DNA of 64,000 bases from Mariniphaga sp. (GCA_024636975.1 JAGXGA010000017.1:124001-188000), one strand, 5' to 3'. Positions 36,123 to 45,117 are shown, counted from the stretch's first letter. Numbers and translations are program-made. The notes: generated by a model from the sequence alone, not told the origin.

Positions 36123-39100
36123 ATGATGATTCGATTTTGCATCCTTATTTTTTTCTTCGTAATCTATTCTATAACCCTTTTTGCACAGGGCAATGTCAAA
36201 AAAGGCAAGCTTGTCTGGTCCGATGAATTTGAAGGTTCCGGTATTCCCGACACCGAAAAATGGGACAGGCCTGAATACAACCGCCGTAACAACACCAATG
36301 GACCCGATGGCTGGTGGAGCAGGCAGGATTCTTACCTCGATGGCAGCGGAAACCTGGTTATTAGGGTTAGAAAGATCGGTAATAAGAATTCCGATAACGA
36401 TCCTTACGATTACAGTGTTGGTACAGTAAGGTCAAAAGGGAAGTTTGAAAAGCTGTATGGCGTATTTGAAATCCGTTGCAAGCTGCCAACCCAACAGGGG
36501 TGGTGGGTAGCCTTCTGGATGATGCAGGGCAACGTTGGTTCAGAGGCGAATGGTGGTGTCGATGGCTCGGAAGTGGATGTGATGGAGGGCTTTGGATGGA
36601 CCGACGAAATCAACCAGGCCATCCATTGGGATGGCTATGGTAATGCGCATAAAAGTACAGGCCATAAAACAGAGGTTCCTGGTATTCGCGATGGTTTTCA
36701 TACCTATACAATGATTTGGAACCCCGATGAATACATTTTTTATATCGATGGGGTGGAAACATGGAGATCACAGGGTGGGGGTGTTTGCAACAAACCCGGA
36801 TACCTTAAGATAACAGGTGAACTGTCGACCGAAGACTGGGCCATTAATGAATACTGGTCAAAAAACCCGGCAAATGCAGCATACCCCGATTCCTTTGTTG
36901 TGGATTATGTGAAAGTTTATGAGCTTCCGGTGGAAGAATTGCCCCCCATCAGGGAGTTGGTCGAACAATGCTACCCCGATGGAAATCTTGTTGTAGGTGT
37001 GGCAGCCCATGAGCATTTTCTGGGTACGCACACCGAAGAGATTATCGACAGGGAATTTAACTACATAACACCTGCCAGTGATTTCAAGCAAAGCTACATT
37101 CATCCCGAACCAGGTGTGTGGAGGTGGGAGAAGTCGGATAACTGGGTGAACCATTGCCGTGAAAACAACCAGGTGCTTCGTCTGCACGCACCTATAAGCC
37201 CGCAGGTCTCACCGTGGGCAAAAGACGACAGCCGCACCGCTGAGGAACTGGAGCAGAACCTGGTGGAGTACATCACAGCAATCTGCCAGCGATATAACGA
37301 TAGTACCCATATAAAATGGCTGGATGTAGTGAATGAAACAGTTTTACACACCGATGGAAGCTGGTTTGGCCCAAAGCCGGGTAACGATAGCTGGGAAAAC
37401 CCATGGCCTAAAATGGGCTATGATGAAACACACGAACTACGCCCGCCTGTTTATATTAAGAAGGCGTTTGAAGTTGCCGGTGAGCACGGCTCAAATATGA
37501 AACTTATAATCAATCAGCACGGGGGCATGGACCCTGCCATTTGGGATAAGATAAAACAGACTGTGCTTTACCTGCGTGAAAACAACCTCCGGGTTGATGG
37601 TATTGGCTGGCAGGCGCATGAATGGCTGGGATGGGAAAAGGAGGAAGGCAATATGCAGCGCCTCGCTGAATTGATTGACTGGTGCCATGAAAACGACCTG
37701 GAGTTCCATATTACCGAATTCAATGTGTGGTTGAAGCCGGAAGACCTTGGAAAGCTGACCGCACAGGCTGAAACATTTTATGCCATTACAAAACTGGCCG
37801 CTGAAAAGGCAAAGAATGGTTTTGTGGGTATAAATTTCTGGCACATACGTGCAGTGGAAACGCAAAACAAGGATCGTGATGGATCTCCCTGGGCTGAAGA
37901 TTACCAGCCCAAAGAAGCTTATTTCAGAATAAAGGATGCCTTGTGCGAAGCTTCGCCCGGATGCAGCGGCAATTGCGGTACCGAACGGTTGTATAAAAAT
38001 GTCGATTTTTTTGAAACCGGAAGCAACTTTAACCTGCTCAACGGGGAGTGGGAACACAACAGCGATGCCGGTTCTTTAGCCATACTGGATCTGAACAATC
38101 CCGACGGTTATACAGGTGCAGGTGCAAAATTTGAATGGACACTGAATAAAGGGGCGGCAGCTTATCCGTGGTCTGTTATGCAAACATGGCTTCACCCTGA
38201 AAAAACGGTCGTAGATCTTACCGCATACCATTCTGTAATTTTTAAGGCACGTGGCACGGGAGTGCTCGATGCCGGACTTGTAACCGTTCATTCGGAAGCA
38301 GAAAATGATCATTTCCTGAAACGAATTCAGCTTAACCCTGAATGGCAAACCTATGTAATTCCATTTTCTGAATTAAAACAAAAATGGAATGAAGGGGTGA
38401 CTGTTGATACTGCAAATGTGCTGGCAGTTCTATTTTCCGGGGCAGGCGATTTTGAAGTTCAGGGTGAAATGTGGATCGACAACATACAGTTTATAAGTGA
38501 AAATGCTGTTCCTCCGGCTGAACCTCAGGAACTGCCCGTACCGGTAGTCATACATCAGCCCAAAGTGAACCAGGTGGGGTATCTGCCAGCAGCATACAAG
38601 GAGTTTACAATAGTGGCCGACAGCGTTTCGGCAGGTCAGGCTTTTGCTGTTATTGATCAAAATAACCTGGAGGTATACACCGGCAATCTTGAAAACGAAT
38701 TGACTGATGATACTGAAATCAGTGGAGAGCAGGTTTTCAGGGGAAACTTTACCGGTTTTACCGAAGAAGGTACATTTCGCATAAAAACAGGAACCCAAAC
38801 CTCTTATCCATTTCGCATTCACAGCGAGGTTTACGATTCGCTTTTATACCATTCATTAAGGGCATTTCACCTTTTCAGGGCCAATGAGCCGCTGGATGAT
38901 GCAGTAACAGGTCTGTTCAATCCGGCTGGACATCCTGAAGATTCATCCCTTCCTGATGGATTGGGAAACACGTTGGATGTCAGCGGGGGCTGGTATAATG
39001 CGGGGGATTACGGGAAACGTGTTCCGGCAACAATATTTGCCTGCGCGCACCTGCTGAACCTTTACGACATCAATCCGGAATATTTTTTATTGCAAAATCT

Positions 39101-40448
39101 ATCGGTGACCAATAACAACAGCACTCTTCCCGGTATTCTAAATGAAGCAAAAACTGGCCTGGAATGGTTGCTTAAGATGCAACGTGAGGACGGCGCTGTT
39201 TACCATAAGGTAAGTTCCGACCCTCATGGGACGTATGGTTACCAGCCGCAGGAGGACCCGCATGAAAGAAGCCTGGAATACACTTCAGTTCTTGCTGCTA
39301 CCGATGCTGCCGGTTTTACTGCAATTGCTGCCCGTGCCTCACGTGTATATGCCCCGTTCGATTCCCTGTTTGCTGAACAGTGCCAGGAGGCCGCATTTAA
39401 ATCATGGGAGTGGGTGCAGAAAAATAAGGGTACAGGTATGCAGGATGATTATTACCCCGACCCGCAATCGTGGCAACAGGAGTTGTGGGCAACAGCTGAA
39501 CTTTATATGATTACCGGCAACCAAAGCCTGCTGGGGAGTTTTTATGAAGAGCTGTCGTTCCGCACAGCAGCTGTGCCTCATTGGTCGCAACCGCATGCGA
39601 TGAGCCTTGTGCAGATGCATAATTACCCTGGTATACCAACAATTATTAAAAGCAAAATAAAACTGCACATTGAAAAACTGGCATTGCAATTAAAAGCATC
39701 AGTCGACAACAGCGGTTACGGTTCTGCTGTCGATAAATTCTCATGGGGGACCGGCTCCAATCTGGTGGCTGCAAATGCAGGGGCTGTTTTTGCTTATGCA
39801 CATCAAATGACAGGTAACAGTGAGTGGCTCAGGTATGCTTCTCAACAGCTCGATTACCTGCTGGGCAGAAACAGCCTTAACTTTTCGTTTGTTACCGGAT
39901 ATGGGGAAAACAGTTGCCGGAAGCCTTATCACTGGATTAGTAAATCTTTTGAAGGTGTGCCACAGGGATTGCTGGTTGGGGGAGCTGCAACCAATCATAC
40001 GGGAAAGGAGGGGTATCTGATTGATATGACGACTGCAGGATTCCCTCCGGCTAAAATGTATACCGATACCATCAATTCACAGCTCTTTAATGAAACCGGA
40101 ATTTATGCTATGTCGTCACTTGCTTTTCTTACCGGTTACCTGGCCCTGCATAACCGGGAAAAGGATGTAACGGAATCACTCCTGGTCAGGAACAAAAAAC
40201 CAGGTGTACTTGATATTTCAGATAGAAACCATTCATTGTATTGCTCCAATTGCAGCGGAAAAACAGAAGTCAGCCTGTTTGGCATTACCGGACAGCTGCT
40301 GAAAAAAGAATCGGTGATGCCTGCGCTTTCGGGATTGAAATTAACCGGGTATGAAAATCTGATCGGTAAATACCCCGTAATCATTTACCGGGTTGCCGAT
40401 GAAACCGGCAGGGTAGAGAGCGGTAAGGTAATCGGCAGGAACAAATAA
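36123..40448 (+). CDS. Secreted triple glycoside hydrolase: GH16-GH10-GH9
   Basis: The 1441-residue protein reads in this order. Signal peptide 1-21. GH16 (about 28-270) with the catalytic EVDVME motif (Glu150, Asp152, Glu155). GH10-like (about 275-610) with acid/base Glu405 in DVVNETV and nucleophile Glu532 in HITEFNVW. A carbohydrate-binding jelly-roll (about 623-795). A CelD-type Ig-like domain (about 815-900). A GH9 domain with GGWYNAGDYGK (Asp962 as catalytic base) and the proton donor Glu1324 in FNETGIYAM. A short beta-rich C-terminal tail (about 1350-1441) is probably for secretion. Two oddities: the first Asp of the usual GH9 DAGD motif is Asn959, and the GH10 substrate-site WHSQ is replaced by PISPQ. 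Targets would be mixed beta-glucan/xylan/cellulose. It is not flanked by SusC/D genes. Confidence 0.88.
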   Translation: MMIRFCILIFFFVIYSITLFAQGNVKKGKLVWSDEFEGSGIPDTEKWDRPEYNRRNNTNGPDGWWSRQDSYLDGSGNLVIRVRKIGNKNSDNDPYDYSVGTVRSKGKFEKLYGVFEIRCKLPTQQGWWVAFWMMQGNVGSEANGGVDGSEVDVMEGFGWTDEINQAIHWDGYGNAHKSTGHKTEVPGIRDGFHTYTMIWNPDEYIFYIDGVETWRSQGGGVCNKPGYLKITGELSTEDWAINEYWSKNPANAAYPDSFVVDYVKVYELPVEELPPIRELVEQCYPDGNLVVGVAAHEHFLGTHTEEIIDREFNYITPASDFKQSYIHPEPGVWRWEKSDNWVNHCRENNQVLRLHAPISPQVSPWAKDDSRTAEELEQNLVEYITAICQRYNDSTHIKWLDVVNETVLHTDGSWFGPKPGNDSWENPWPKMGYDETHELRPPVYIKKAFEVAGEHGSNMKLIINQHGGMDPAIWDKIKQTVLYLRENNLRVDGIGWQAHEWLGWEKEEGNMQRLAELIDWCHENDLEFHITEFNVWLKPEDLGKLTAQAETFYAITKLAAEKAKNGFVGINFWHIRAVETQNKDRDGSPWAEDYQPKEAYFRIKDALCEASPGCSGNCGTERLYKNVDFFETGSNFNLLNGEWEHNSDAGSLAILDLNNPDGYTGAGAKFEWTLNKGAAAYPWSVMQTWLHPEKTVVDLTAYHSVIFKARGTGVLDAGLVTVHSEAENDHFLKRIQLNPEWQTYVIPFSELKQKWNEGVTVDTANVLAVLFSGAGDFEVQGEMWIDNIQFISENAVPPAEPQELPVPVVIHQPKVNQVGYLPAAYKEFTIVADSVSAGQAFAVIDQNNLEVYTGNLENELTDDTEISGEQVFRGNFTGFTEEGTFRIKTGTQTSYPFRIHSEVYDSLLYHSLRAFHLFRANEPLDDAVTGLFNPAGHPEDSSLPDGLGNTLDVSGGWYNAGDYGKRVPATIFACAHLLNLYDINPEYFLLQNLSVTNNNSTLPGILNEAKTGLEWLLKMQREDGAVYHKVSSDPHGTYGYQPQEDPHERSLEYTSVLAATDAAGFTAIAARASRVYAPFDSLFAEQCQEAAFKSWEWVQKNKGTGMQDDYYPDPQSWQQELWATAELYMITGNQSLLGSFYEELSFRTAAVPHWSQPHAMSLVQMHNYPGIPTIIKSKIKLHIEKLALQLKASVDNSGYGSAVDKFSWGTGSNLVAANAGAVFAYAHQMTGNSEWLRYASQQLDYLLGRNSLNFSFVTGYGENSCRKPYHWISKSFEGVPQGLLVGGAATNHTGKEGYLIDMTTAGFPPAKMYTDTINSQLFNETGIYAMSSLAFLTGYLALHNREKDVTESLLVRNKKPGVLDISDRNHSLYCSNCSGKTEVSLFGITGQLLKKESVMPALSGLKLTGYENLIGKYPVIIYRVADETGRVESGKVIGRNK

Positions 40449-40453
40449 TAAAC

Positions 40454-40708
40454 TTTTGGTTTTTAATTTGTTGTGATTTAATCCATGAATTTCTATCAGA
40501 AACTATAGGTAAAAGTGCCTTCTGTTGCTTTTCCTTTTGCTGATAAAATGTATCAGGAAAGTGGAAAAATCATTACAGTCAATCAGTCTTTTCAAAAGGC
40601 CTTTTCAGCAAATTGTGCCACTTCTTTCAGTCGCTAAAAGCAGTAACCTCTGATGAACTTTTGATAGCTTTGATGTCAGAAATTGACTGCTTAAATTAAA
40701 AACCAAAA
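40454..40708. repeat. 16-bp perfect inverted repeat flanking a 223-bp leader
   Basis: TTTTGGTTTTTAATTT (40454-40469) is the exact reverse complement of AAATTAAAAACCAAAA (40693-40708). The right arm ends directly at the ATG of the small gene at 40709, so pairing would mask its start region. Confidence 0.6.
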
Positions 40709-40918
40709 ATGGAAAACAAAACTAAGTTTTATGGGGCTATTCTGCATTGCCCGTTCAATGATCCACTGGATGACTGCGCATTTAACTGCTACCGGAAAAT
40801 GTCGATCACCGAATTAATAAACACTACTCATCATATGAATTATGCAGAAATGAAGCGTTTAATGGATTATCATAATGAATGTGTGAGTAAACGCAATTCA
40901 AATAAAATGGCAAGCTAA
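40709..40918 (+). CDS. Small cysteine-containing protein
   Basis: The 69-residue soluble protein has AILHCPFNDPLDDCAFNCYRKM near its start, a Cys-Pro and two further Cys within 14 residues, followed by a helix-turn-helix-like helical part (ITELINTTHHMNYAEMKRLMDYHNEC). I recall a family of similar CPF/CP...C small proteins in Bacteroidota, but no function is known. It could bind a metal or a thiol partner. The codon-like composition and a clear AT-rich leader make it plausible; an inverted repeat lies immediately upstream. Confidence 0.7.
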   Translation: MENKTKFYGAILHCPFNDPLDDCAFNCYRKMSITELINTTHHMNYAEMKRLMDYHNECVSKRNSNKMAS

Positions 40919-41073
40919 CCCGTATATTGTTTTCAATTTTCTTTTCACCCGCATTTTTTGTTTCGTATACTATTATTGTGACAAATTGTTTTCAGGGACC
41001 GAATTTGCAAAATAAAATAGATTTAAAAGTTTGAAGTGATTAAATTTGGATAGAACTGTTTAAATTTAATTGT

Positions 41074-41496
41074 ATGCAAACACGAATTTTATTTACCGCT
41101 ATTATTCTGTTTCTTTTTACTGCTGGTATAAATGCATCAGCTCAGTTACCGGAAAATGAAAGCGATCATCTGGTAATTGTATGGACAGGCGACGATCCTT
41201 ACCAGGCCGAGCGTATGGTATTCATGTATGCACACGCCGCAAAAACCGCAGAATGGTTTAAGGAAGTTACCCTTATTATCTGGGGGCCATCAGCTAAACT
41301 TACTGTTGAAAACCTGAAGGTGCAGGAAAAACTTAAGGCCATGCAGGAGGATGGCGTGGAGATAAAAGCCTGTATAGCCTGTGCCAATATGTATGGTATT
41401 GCTGAAGACCTGAAAGCACTGGGGTTTGAAGTTGATGGAATGGGTAAGCCCCTCAGCGATTACCTCAAAAGTGATGCAAAGGTTCTTACATTTTAA
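41074..41496 (+). CDS. Exported DsrE/DsrF-like protein
   Basis: After a signal peptide (core FTAIILFLFTAGINASAQ), the mature 115 residues show the DsrE fold: HLVIVWTGDDPYQAERMVFMYAHAA near 32, EVTLIIWGPSAKLTVEN near 63, and the conserved cysteine-bearing EIKACIACANMYGIAEDL near 100. The cysteine corresponds to the catalytic/sulfur-carrying residue of the family. It would act in the periplasm, unlike cytoplasmic DsrEFH. The partner is unknown; the following 600 bp hold only repeats. Confidence 0.85.
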   Translation: MQTRILFTAIILFLFTAGINASAQLPENESDHLVIVWTGDDPYQAERMVFMYAHAAKTAEWFKEVTLIIWGPSAKLTVENLKVQEKLKAMQEDGVEIKACIACANMYGIAEDLKALGFEVDGMGKPLSDYLKSDAKVLTF

Positions 41497-41725
41497 GTGC
41501 ACTGTTCCACGGGACTTTGAGTTTCCAACTCAAAGATCTTAGAATTCCTGCGGCCCGAACAACGAGGGTTTCACCAAAAATGTCGGATTTGGAAAGTCCG
41601 ACTCCCTTGCGTCCGGCATTCTGAATCAACGAAGGTAAAACAGCTAACCCCATATTCTAACATACATCGCAGTTGATTGCAGGAAGGCTATCGGGAGGAG
41701 CGATTTCCGAATCGCTCATTTACAT
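41497..41725 (+). repeat. Dispersed palindromic element, copy D
   Basis: The copy begins immediately after the DsrE-like stop: GTGCACTGTTCCACGGGA, then the palindrome CTTTGAGTT-TCC-AACTCAAAG (41515-41535), a spacer with GGTTTCACCAAAAATG, and an imperfect GTCGGATTT-GGA-AAGTCCGAC (41582-41602). A tail follows with CTAACATACATCGC and GAGCGATTT-CC-GAATCGCTC. It matches copy B in inverted orientation. Confidence 0.8.
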
Positions 41726-41764
41726 CGCTGTGGAGCATATGGATGGCATTCTTTTTCGTTTTTA

Positions 41765-42005
41765 GCATGAATGCCAAACAATGAGAAGGGATGCTATCCG
41801 TGGTTTTGAAATAAAGTGAGCGGTGAACAAAATGTCGGACTTGCAAAGTCCGGCTCCCGTGGGCCCTTGCTCCTAACAGCACTACCGCTTCTGCAGTGCA
41901 CTGCCCCACGGGACTTTGAGTTTCCAACTCAAAGATATTTAAAAATCCTGCGGCCGGAAGAACGAGGGTTTCACCAAAAATGCCGGACTTGCGAAGTCCG
42001 ACTCC
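41765..42005 (+). repeat. Dispersed palindromic element, copy E (three-palindrome form)
   Basis: It holds the GAGAAGGGATGCTATCCGTG module, then palindromes at 41834-41854 (GTCGGACTT...AAGTCCGGC), 41914-41934 (CTTTGAGTT-TCC-AACTCAAAG) and 41982-42002 (GCCGGACTT...AAGTCCGAC), in the same order as copy C. It lies about 40 bp after copy D. Confidence 0.8.
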
Positions 42006-42011
42006 CATCAA

Positions 42012-42051
42012 AAAAACCTTCCTTCCACATAATCGTGGAAAGAAGGTTTTT
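42012..42051 (-). terminator. Terminator of the DUF4136 gene
   Basis: A stem of AAAAACCTTCCTTCCAC with GTGGAAAGAAGGTTTTT (one mismatch) and a short ATAATC loop, with T runs on both strands, lies downstream of the reverse-strand gene ending at 42099. It may work in both directions. Confidence 0.75.
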
Positions 42052-42098
42052 ATCTGGTAAATTTAATCAAGATACCAGTTGTGTATAGGGGTTATTAC

Positions 42099-42692
42099 CT
42101 ACCTGCTTGCAGTATAGTTGTATTTATCAAAAATCCGGTCTACCGCTTCACCGATTTTAATTTCATCGATTTCTGTTAATTCAGTATCTTCAATAATGCC
42201 TGAAGCAAACCCTCTCCATACTTCAACACCTTGCTCAATATCTGCCATATGGATCAAAATGGTTCCTTTTTCAACATTATAAGTCGTTTTGTCTTCAAAA
42301 TCCCTATCCTGGGCAACAACATCAAATCCCCAATAACCGGTTGTGGCATCAACATTTTCCCATCTGGTCATTTCCGTATCTTCTTTCAATACCTGGAAAT
42401 TAACTACTAAATCTGCATCTGCACCAGGCCCTTCAACATACTCGTAGTTCATTGCCTGCATACTCGACCTGATTTCTTCCTTGAGAATGCTCTTCATTGT
42501 TTCGCTTTCCCAGAAATACCTGTTGTCGGTTTCGTCTTCAACATGGCTGGCAAATGTAAATGTTTTGTACTTGTCAAATTCGCCATCTTCCAGGTTTTGA
42601 TCTGTAGCTACTATCATATCTTTCTGTGCAAAACCAGCTGTTGTCAAAAATGCAAAAAATGAAACTAAAATAAATCTTATTAAATTTTTCAT
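42099..42692 (-). CDS. DUF4136-family exported protein
   Basis: The 197-residue protein has a signal peptide ending near TTAGFAQKD. A DUF4136-type body follows: KYKTFTFASHV near 42, an amphipathic TMKSILKEEIRSSMQAMNYEYV near 65, ADLVVNFQVLKE near 95, and the conserved TILIHMADIEQGVEVWRGFASG near 143 with INDIF-like KIGEAVDRIFDKY near 180. The family is periplasmic or lipoprotein-like in Bacteroidota, with unknown role. There is no lipobox, so it is probably soluble. It stands alone. Confidence 0.85.
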   Translation of the reverse strand: MKNLIRFILVSFFAFLTTAGFAQKDMIVATDQNLEDGEFDKYKTFTFASHVEDETDNRYFWESETMKSILKEEIRSSMQAMNYEYVEGPGADADLVVNFQVLKEDTEMTRWENVDATTGYWGFDVVAQDRDFEDKTTYNVEKGTILIHMADIEQGVEVWRGFASGIIEDTELTEIDEIKIGEAVDRIFDKYNYTASR

Positions 42693-43292
42693 AACGTAAA
42701 ATTTTCGTTTATAATTATTTATCTATTACCGGTAAGTATTTAAATTCCTGTTTTTCTTTATTTACCAGTAATTCCTTTCTGGTATAAACATCCTTATATC
42801 ATGCCACAAATGAAGTCAGGCAAGACAAATAATTCCGTAATGGGTATATAGCACGTCCTGATGGAGGTCTAAATTTTACTTCCGGTTAAAAATTATGTAG
42901 CGTATATTCAACACATTGGTGTTACTTTTTTCCACACAATTGGTAAGGATCCGGAAGAACTCCCAGGGATTCCCTGCTACTTTCATTGTACAATGTCCTT
43001 CCTTAACTCAATTTAAACTCAGTGTTGATTCAGCATTAACTCAATGTAAATTCAATTATGATTGAATTTACATTGAGTTATCATTGAGTTTATATTGAGT
43101 TAACATTGAGTTAAGTCCGGAGAAGGTATAGTTCAGAAAAGTGGGAGGGAGGTGTATGTAACGAAAAATGACAACAGCACTAAATATGCTCTGGATTGGG
43201 AATGCTGAAAAACTCACATAGATTCATTTTGACCTCAGAGTGGTCGCATATTTATAGAACTTGCCCGCCATGCAGCTTTTAAACTATTTATT
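42693..43292. other. Intergenic region with a large palindrome
   Basis: This 600-bp stretch has no credible gene. Its centre is occupied by the 115-bp palindrome at 43001-43115 (listed separately). The rest is AT-rich non-coding sequence before and after it. Confidence 0.55.
43001..43115. repeat. Large imperfect palindrome built of TTGAGTTWACA units
   Basis: The centre is a perfect 20-bp inverted repeat (43037-43056 and 43061-43080; arm begins TAACTCAATG) around a 4-nt loop. Outside it the arms remain approximately complementary to 43001 and 43115 and are made of repeated AACTCAA/TTGAGTT blocks. As RNA it would form one very long hairpin; as DNA a cruciform. Confidence 0.75.
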
Positions 43293-44099
43293 TTATAAGC
43301 TGCTTAAATACCCATACATCTCCATAAAAACAAGTTGAAAGAAATGGACACTTTGCTGCCATACAATTGTTAGCCAATTAACCAGTGCCGGGTATCCGTT
43401 GAGAAGGATAAACTGGAGCATGCCTATAAAAAGCAGTTTTAAGGAAAGGATCATTATAAAAGAAAAAATATAACCTTCGTGGCCGATGTCGGTTTTGGAG
43501 AATGCCCCTTTGCCGGCCAGGCGAAAACGTTCGGTTGTCCAGTTTCTCCTTAACTCCTCAATGTTGTTCATGGTCTGGTACGAGAATGTGATTCCAATCC
43601 ATACATCGAACCATGGAAACCAGGCAACCGGTAGAAATGGTCGTACCAGCACCGACAGCAAGGTGAATGTGGGAAGGAAATAGGGGCCCAGGGTGATGAA
43701 ATGGTTACCTGCTTCGCCTCCGAAGCCATTGGTATATTCCACATAACCGCCATCGTAGCGGGTAACCTTGAATTTTTTTATTCGCCTGAAAAAAAGAAGG
43801 GCAACCAATGCATGCGAAAGTTCATGTTCAAATGTGGAGAATCCCCATAGCCTTTTAAAGATAATTTCGAAGAGGATGAATCCGGCTGCTATGCCGGTCA
43901 GCACAGGAACCCACAGTGCCTGTGCTGAAAAAAACTGCAACAGGCCCTCCCGAAAGGCAACAGCCAGTCCGGGTATGAAAAACACCGCCAGTAAACTTAA
44001 GGTGAATTTGACGAAATGAAATTTACTCCTGATACTTCCGGTAATCACCAATACCAGTGTAATTCCAAACAGTACCAGGTACATTAATCCTGTTTCCAT
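43293..44099 (-). CDS. M50B-like integral membrane metalloprotease
   Basis: The 268-residue protein has at least six TM helices. The zinc-binding motif HELSH (His92, Glu93, His96) is in GFSTFEHELSHALVALLF near 88-106, at the edge of a membrane segment as in site-2 proteases. A later GYVEYTNGFGGEAGNHFITLGPY region provides possible further ligands, and a conserved NNIEELRRNW is near 190. A Peptidase_M50B-like relationship is likely. It would cleave membrane-embedded substrates such as anti-sigma factors, but no such partner is adjacent. The 328-residue PD40 lipoprotein gene ends 31 bp upstream on the same strand. Confidence 0.8.
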   Translation of the reverse strand: METGLMYLVLFGITLVLVITGSIRSKFHFVKFTLSLLAVFFIPGLAVAFREGLLQFFSAQALWVPVLTGIAAGFILFEIIFKRLWGFSTFEHELSHALVALLFFRRIKKFKVTRYDGGYVEYTNGFGGEAGNHFITLGPYFLPTFTLLSVLVRPFLPVAWFPWFDVWIGITFSYQTMNNIEELRRNWTTERFRLAGKGAFSKTDIGHEGYIFSFIMILSLKLLFIGMLQFILLNGYPALVNWLTIVWQQSVHFFQLVFMEMYGYLSSL

Positions 44100-44130
44100 A
44101 ATCTTATCTTACCCGATGCTGTTTCGGTTT

Positions 44131-45117
44131 TTAGTTCAAGGCAGATAAAACTATATCGATGCTGTCGAGGCTCACCCGGTAAATGTTTCCCATTCCGTTC
44201 AGGATGTCATTCGATATTTCCTCCAGCTCATGGGTGTTTTCAATTCGTTTGGTTATTAATGGCATCCTGTCGCTTGAGAAGTAAAAATTGCCCCGCGGTA
44301 TATCGACGAAAGGGCAGTAATCAAGCTTTTCGGAATTAATTGCCGGGCCCATATTTTTAGCCGGCAGCCATTTTCCTTTCTCATTTTTTCTGCTGAAGTA
44401 TAAATCGCCACCTCCCAAACCATCCTCCCTCCCAAAGGAACTGAAAATTAGGAGGTCTTGCTCCGGACTGACCCAGGCATTAAACTCATAAGTTGGGGAA
44501 TTTACAGTTGAATCCAAGGGCATGGGGTCCAGGTATTTTCCGTCAACATATTCGCTCAGGAAGATGTCTTCGCTGCCAATGCCGTTTTCCCGTTCAGCGG
44601 TAAAATACAGATTTCCGTTCCGGCTTGCCGAAGGATAAAATTCATCGCGCTCTGTGTTGATGTTTTCCGGAAGTGGCACGGGCTCGCTCCATCCGCCGGG
44701 GTTTCTTTCTGATACCCAGATATTGTAGTCTTTCCGGTCGGAGCCGTTTCCCATTGGCCGGTCCGATGCAAAGTACAGTTTATTTCCATCCGGTGAAAAG
44801 AACGGCTCAATATCGGAATGTTGACCCGAAAAACCAATAATCTCTTTCTGTCCCCACTTGTTGCCGTTCTTTTTGATGCTGACCAGGCACCGTATCGTTG
44901 ATTTATAATCATTCAGTGTAAAGATGATTTCATCGCCACCGGGAGAGATGGCGATATCCCGTTCGTTCATGTTCGTTGAAATGATTCCTTTTCCAAACAG
45001 TTCGGGTTTCCCGGGAGAATGCATTAATTCAATTGCAGCTTCCTCATTGGAACGACACCCGGAAAATACCAGAATAACAAAAAACAAAAGAATGCACCTG
45101 TTTTTTTTCATACCCAT
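44131..45117 (-). CDS. PD40 beta-propeller lipoprotein
   Basis: The 328-residue protein begins with a lipoprotein signal (LLFFVILVFSGC) and continues as WD40/PD40-like blades: DIAISPGGDEIIFTLND near 52, DIEPFFSPDGNKLYFASDRPM near 101, EFYPSASRNGNLYFTAERE near 160, EFNAWVSPEQDLLIFSSFGRED near 206 and DYCPFVDIPRGNFYFSSDRM near 260. The fold is a propeller of about six blades, probably a ligand- or protein-binding surface in the periplasm. Start Met1 or Met3 is possible. It may be co-transcribed with the membrane protease. Confidence 0.85.
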   Translation of the reverse strand: MGMKKNRCILLFFVILVFSGCRSNEEAAIELMHSPGKPELFGKGIISTNMNERDIAISPGGDEIIFTLNDYKSTIRCLVSIKKNGNKWGQKEIIGFSGQHSDIEPFFSPDGNKLYFASDRPMGNGSDRKDYNIWVSERNPGGWSEPVPLPENINTERDEFYPSASRNGNLYFTAERENGIGSEDIFLSEYVDGKYLDPMPLDSTVNSPTYEFNAWVSPEQDLLIFSSFGREDGLGGGDLYFSRKNEKGKWLPAKNMGPAINSEKLDYCPFVDIPRGNFYFSSDRMPLITKRIENTHELEEISNDILNGMGNIYRVSLDSIDIVLSALN

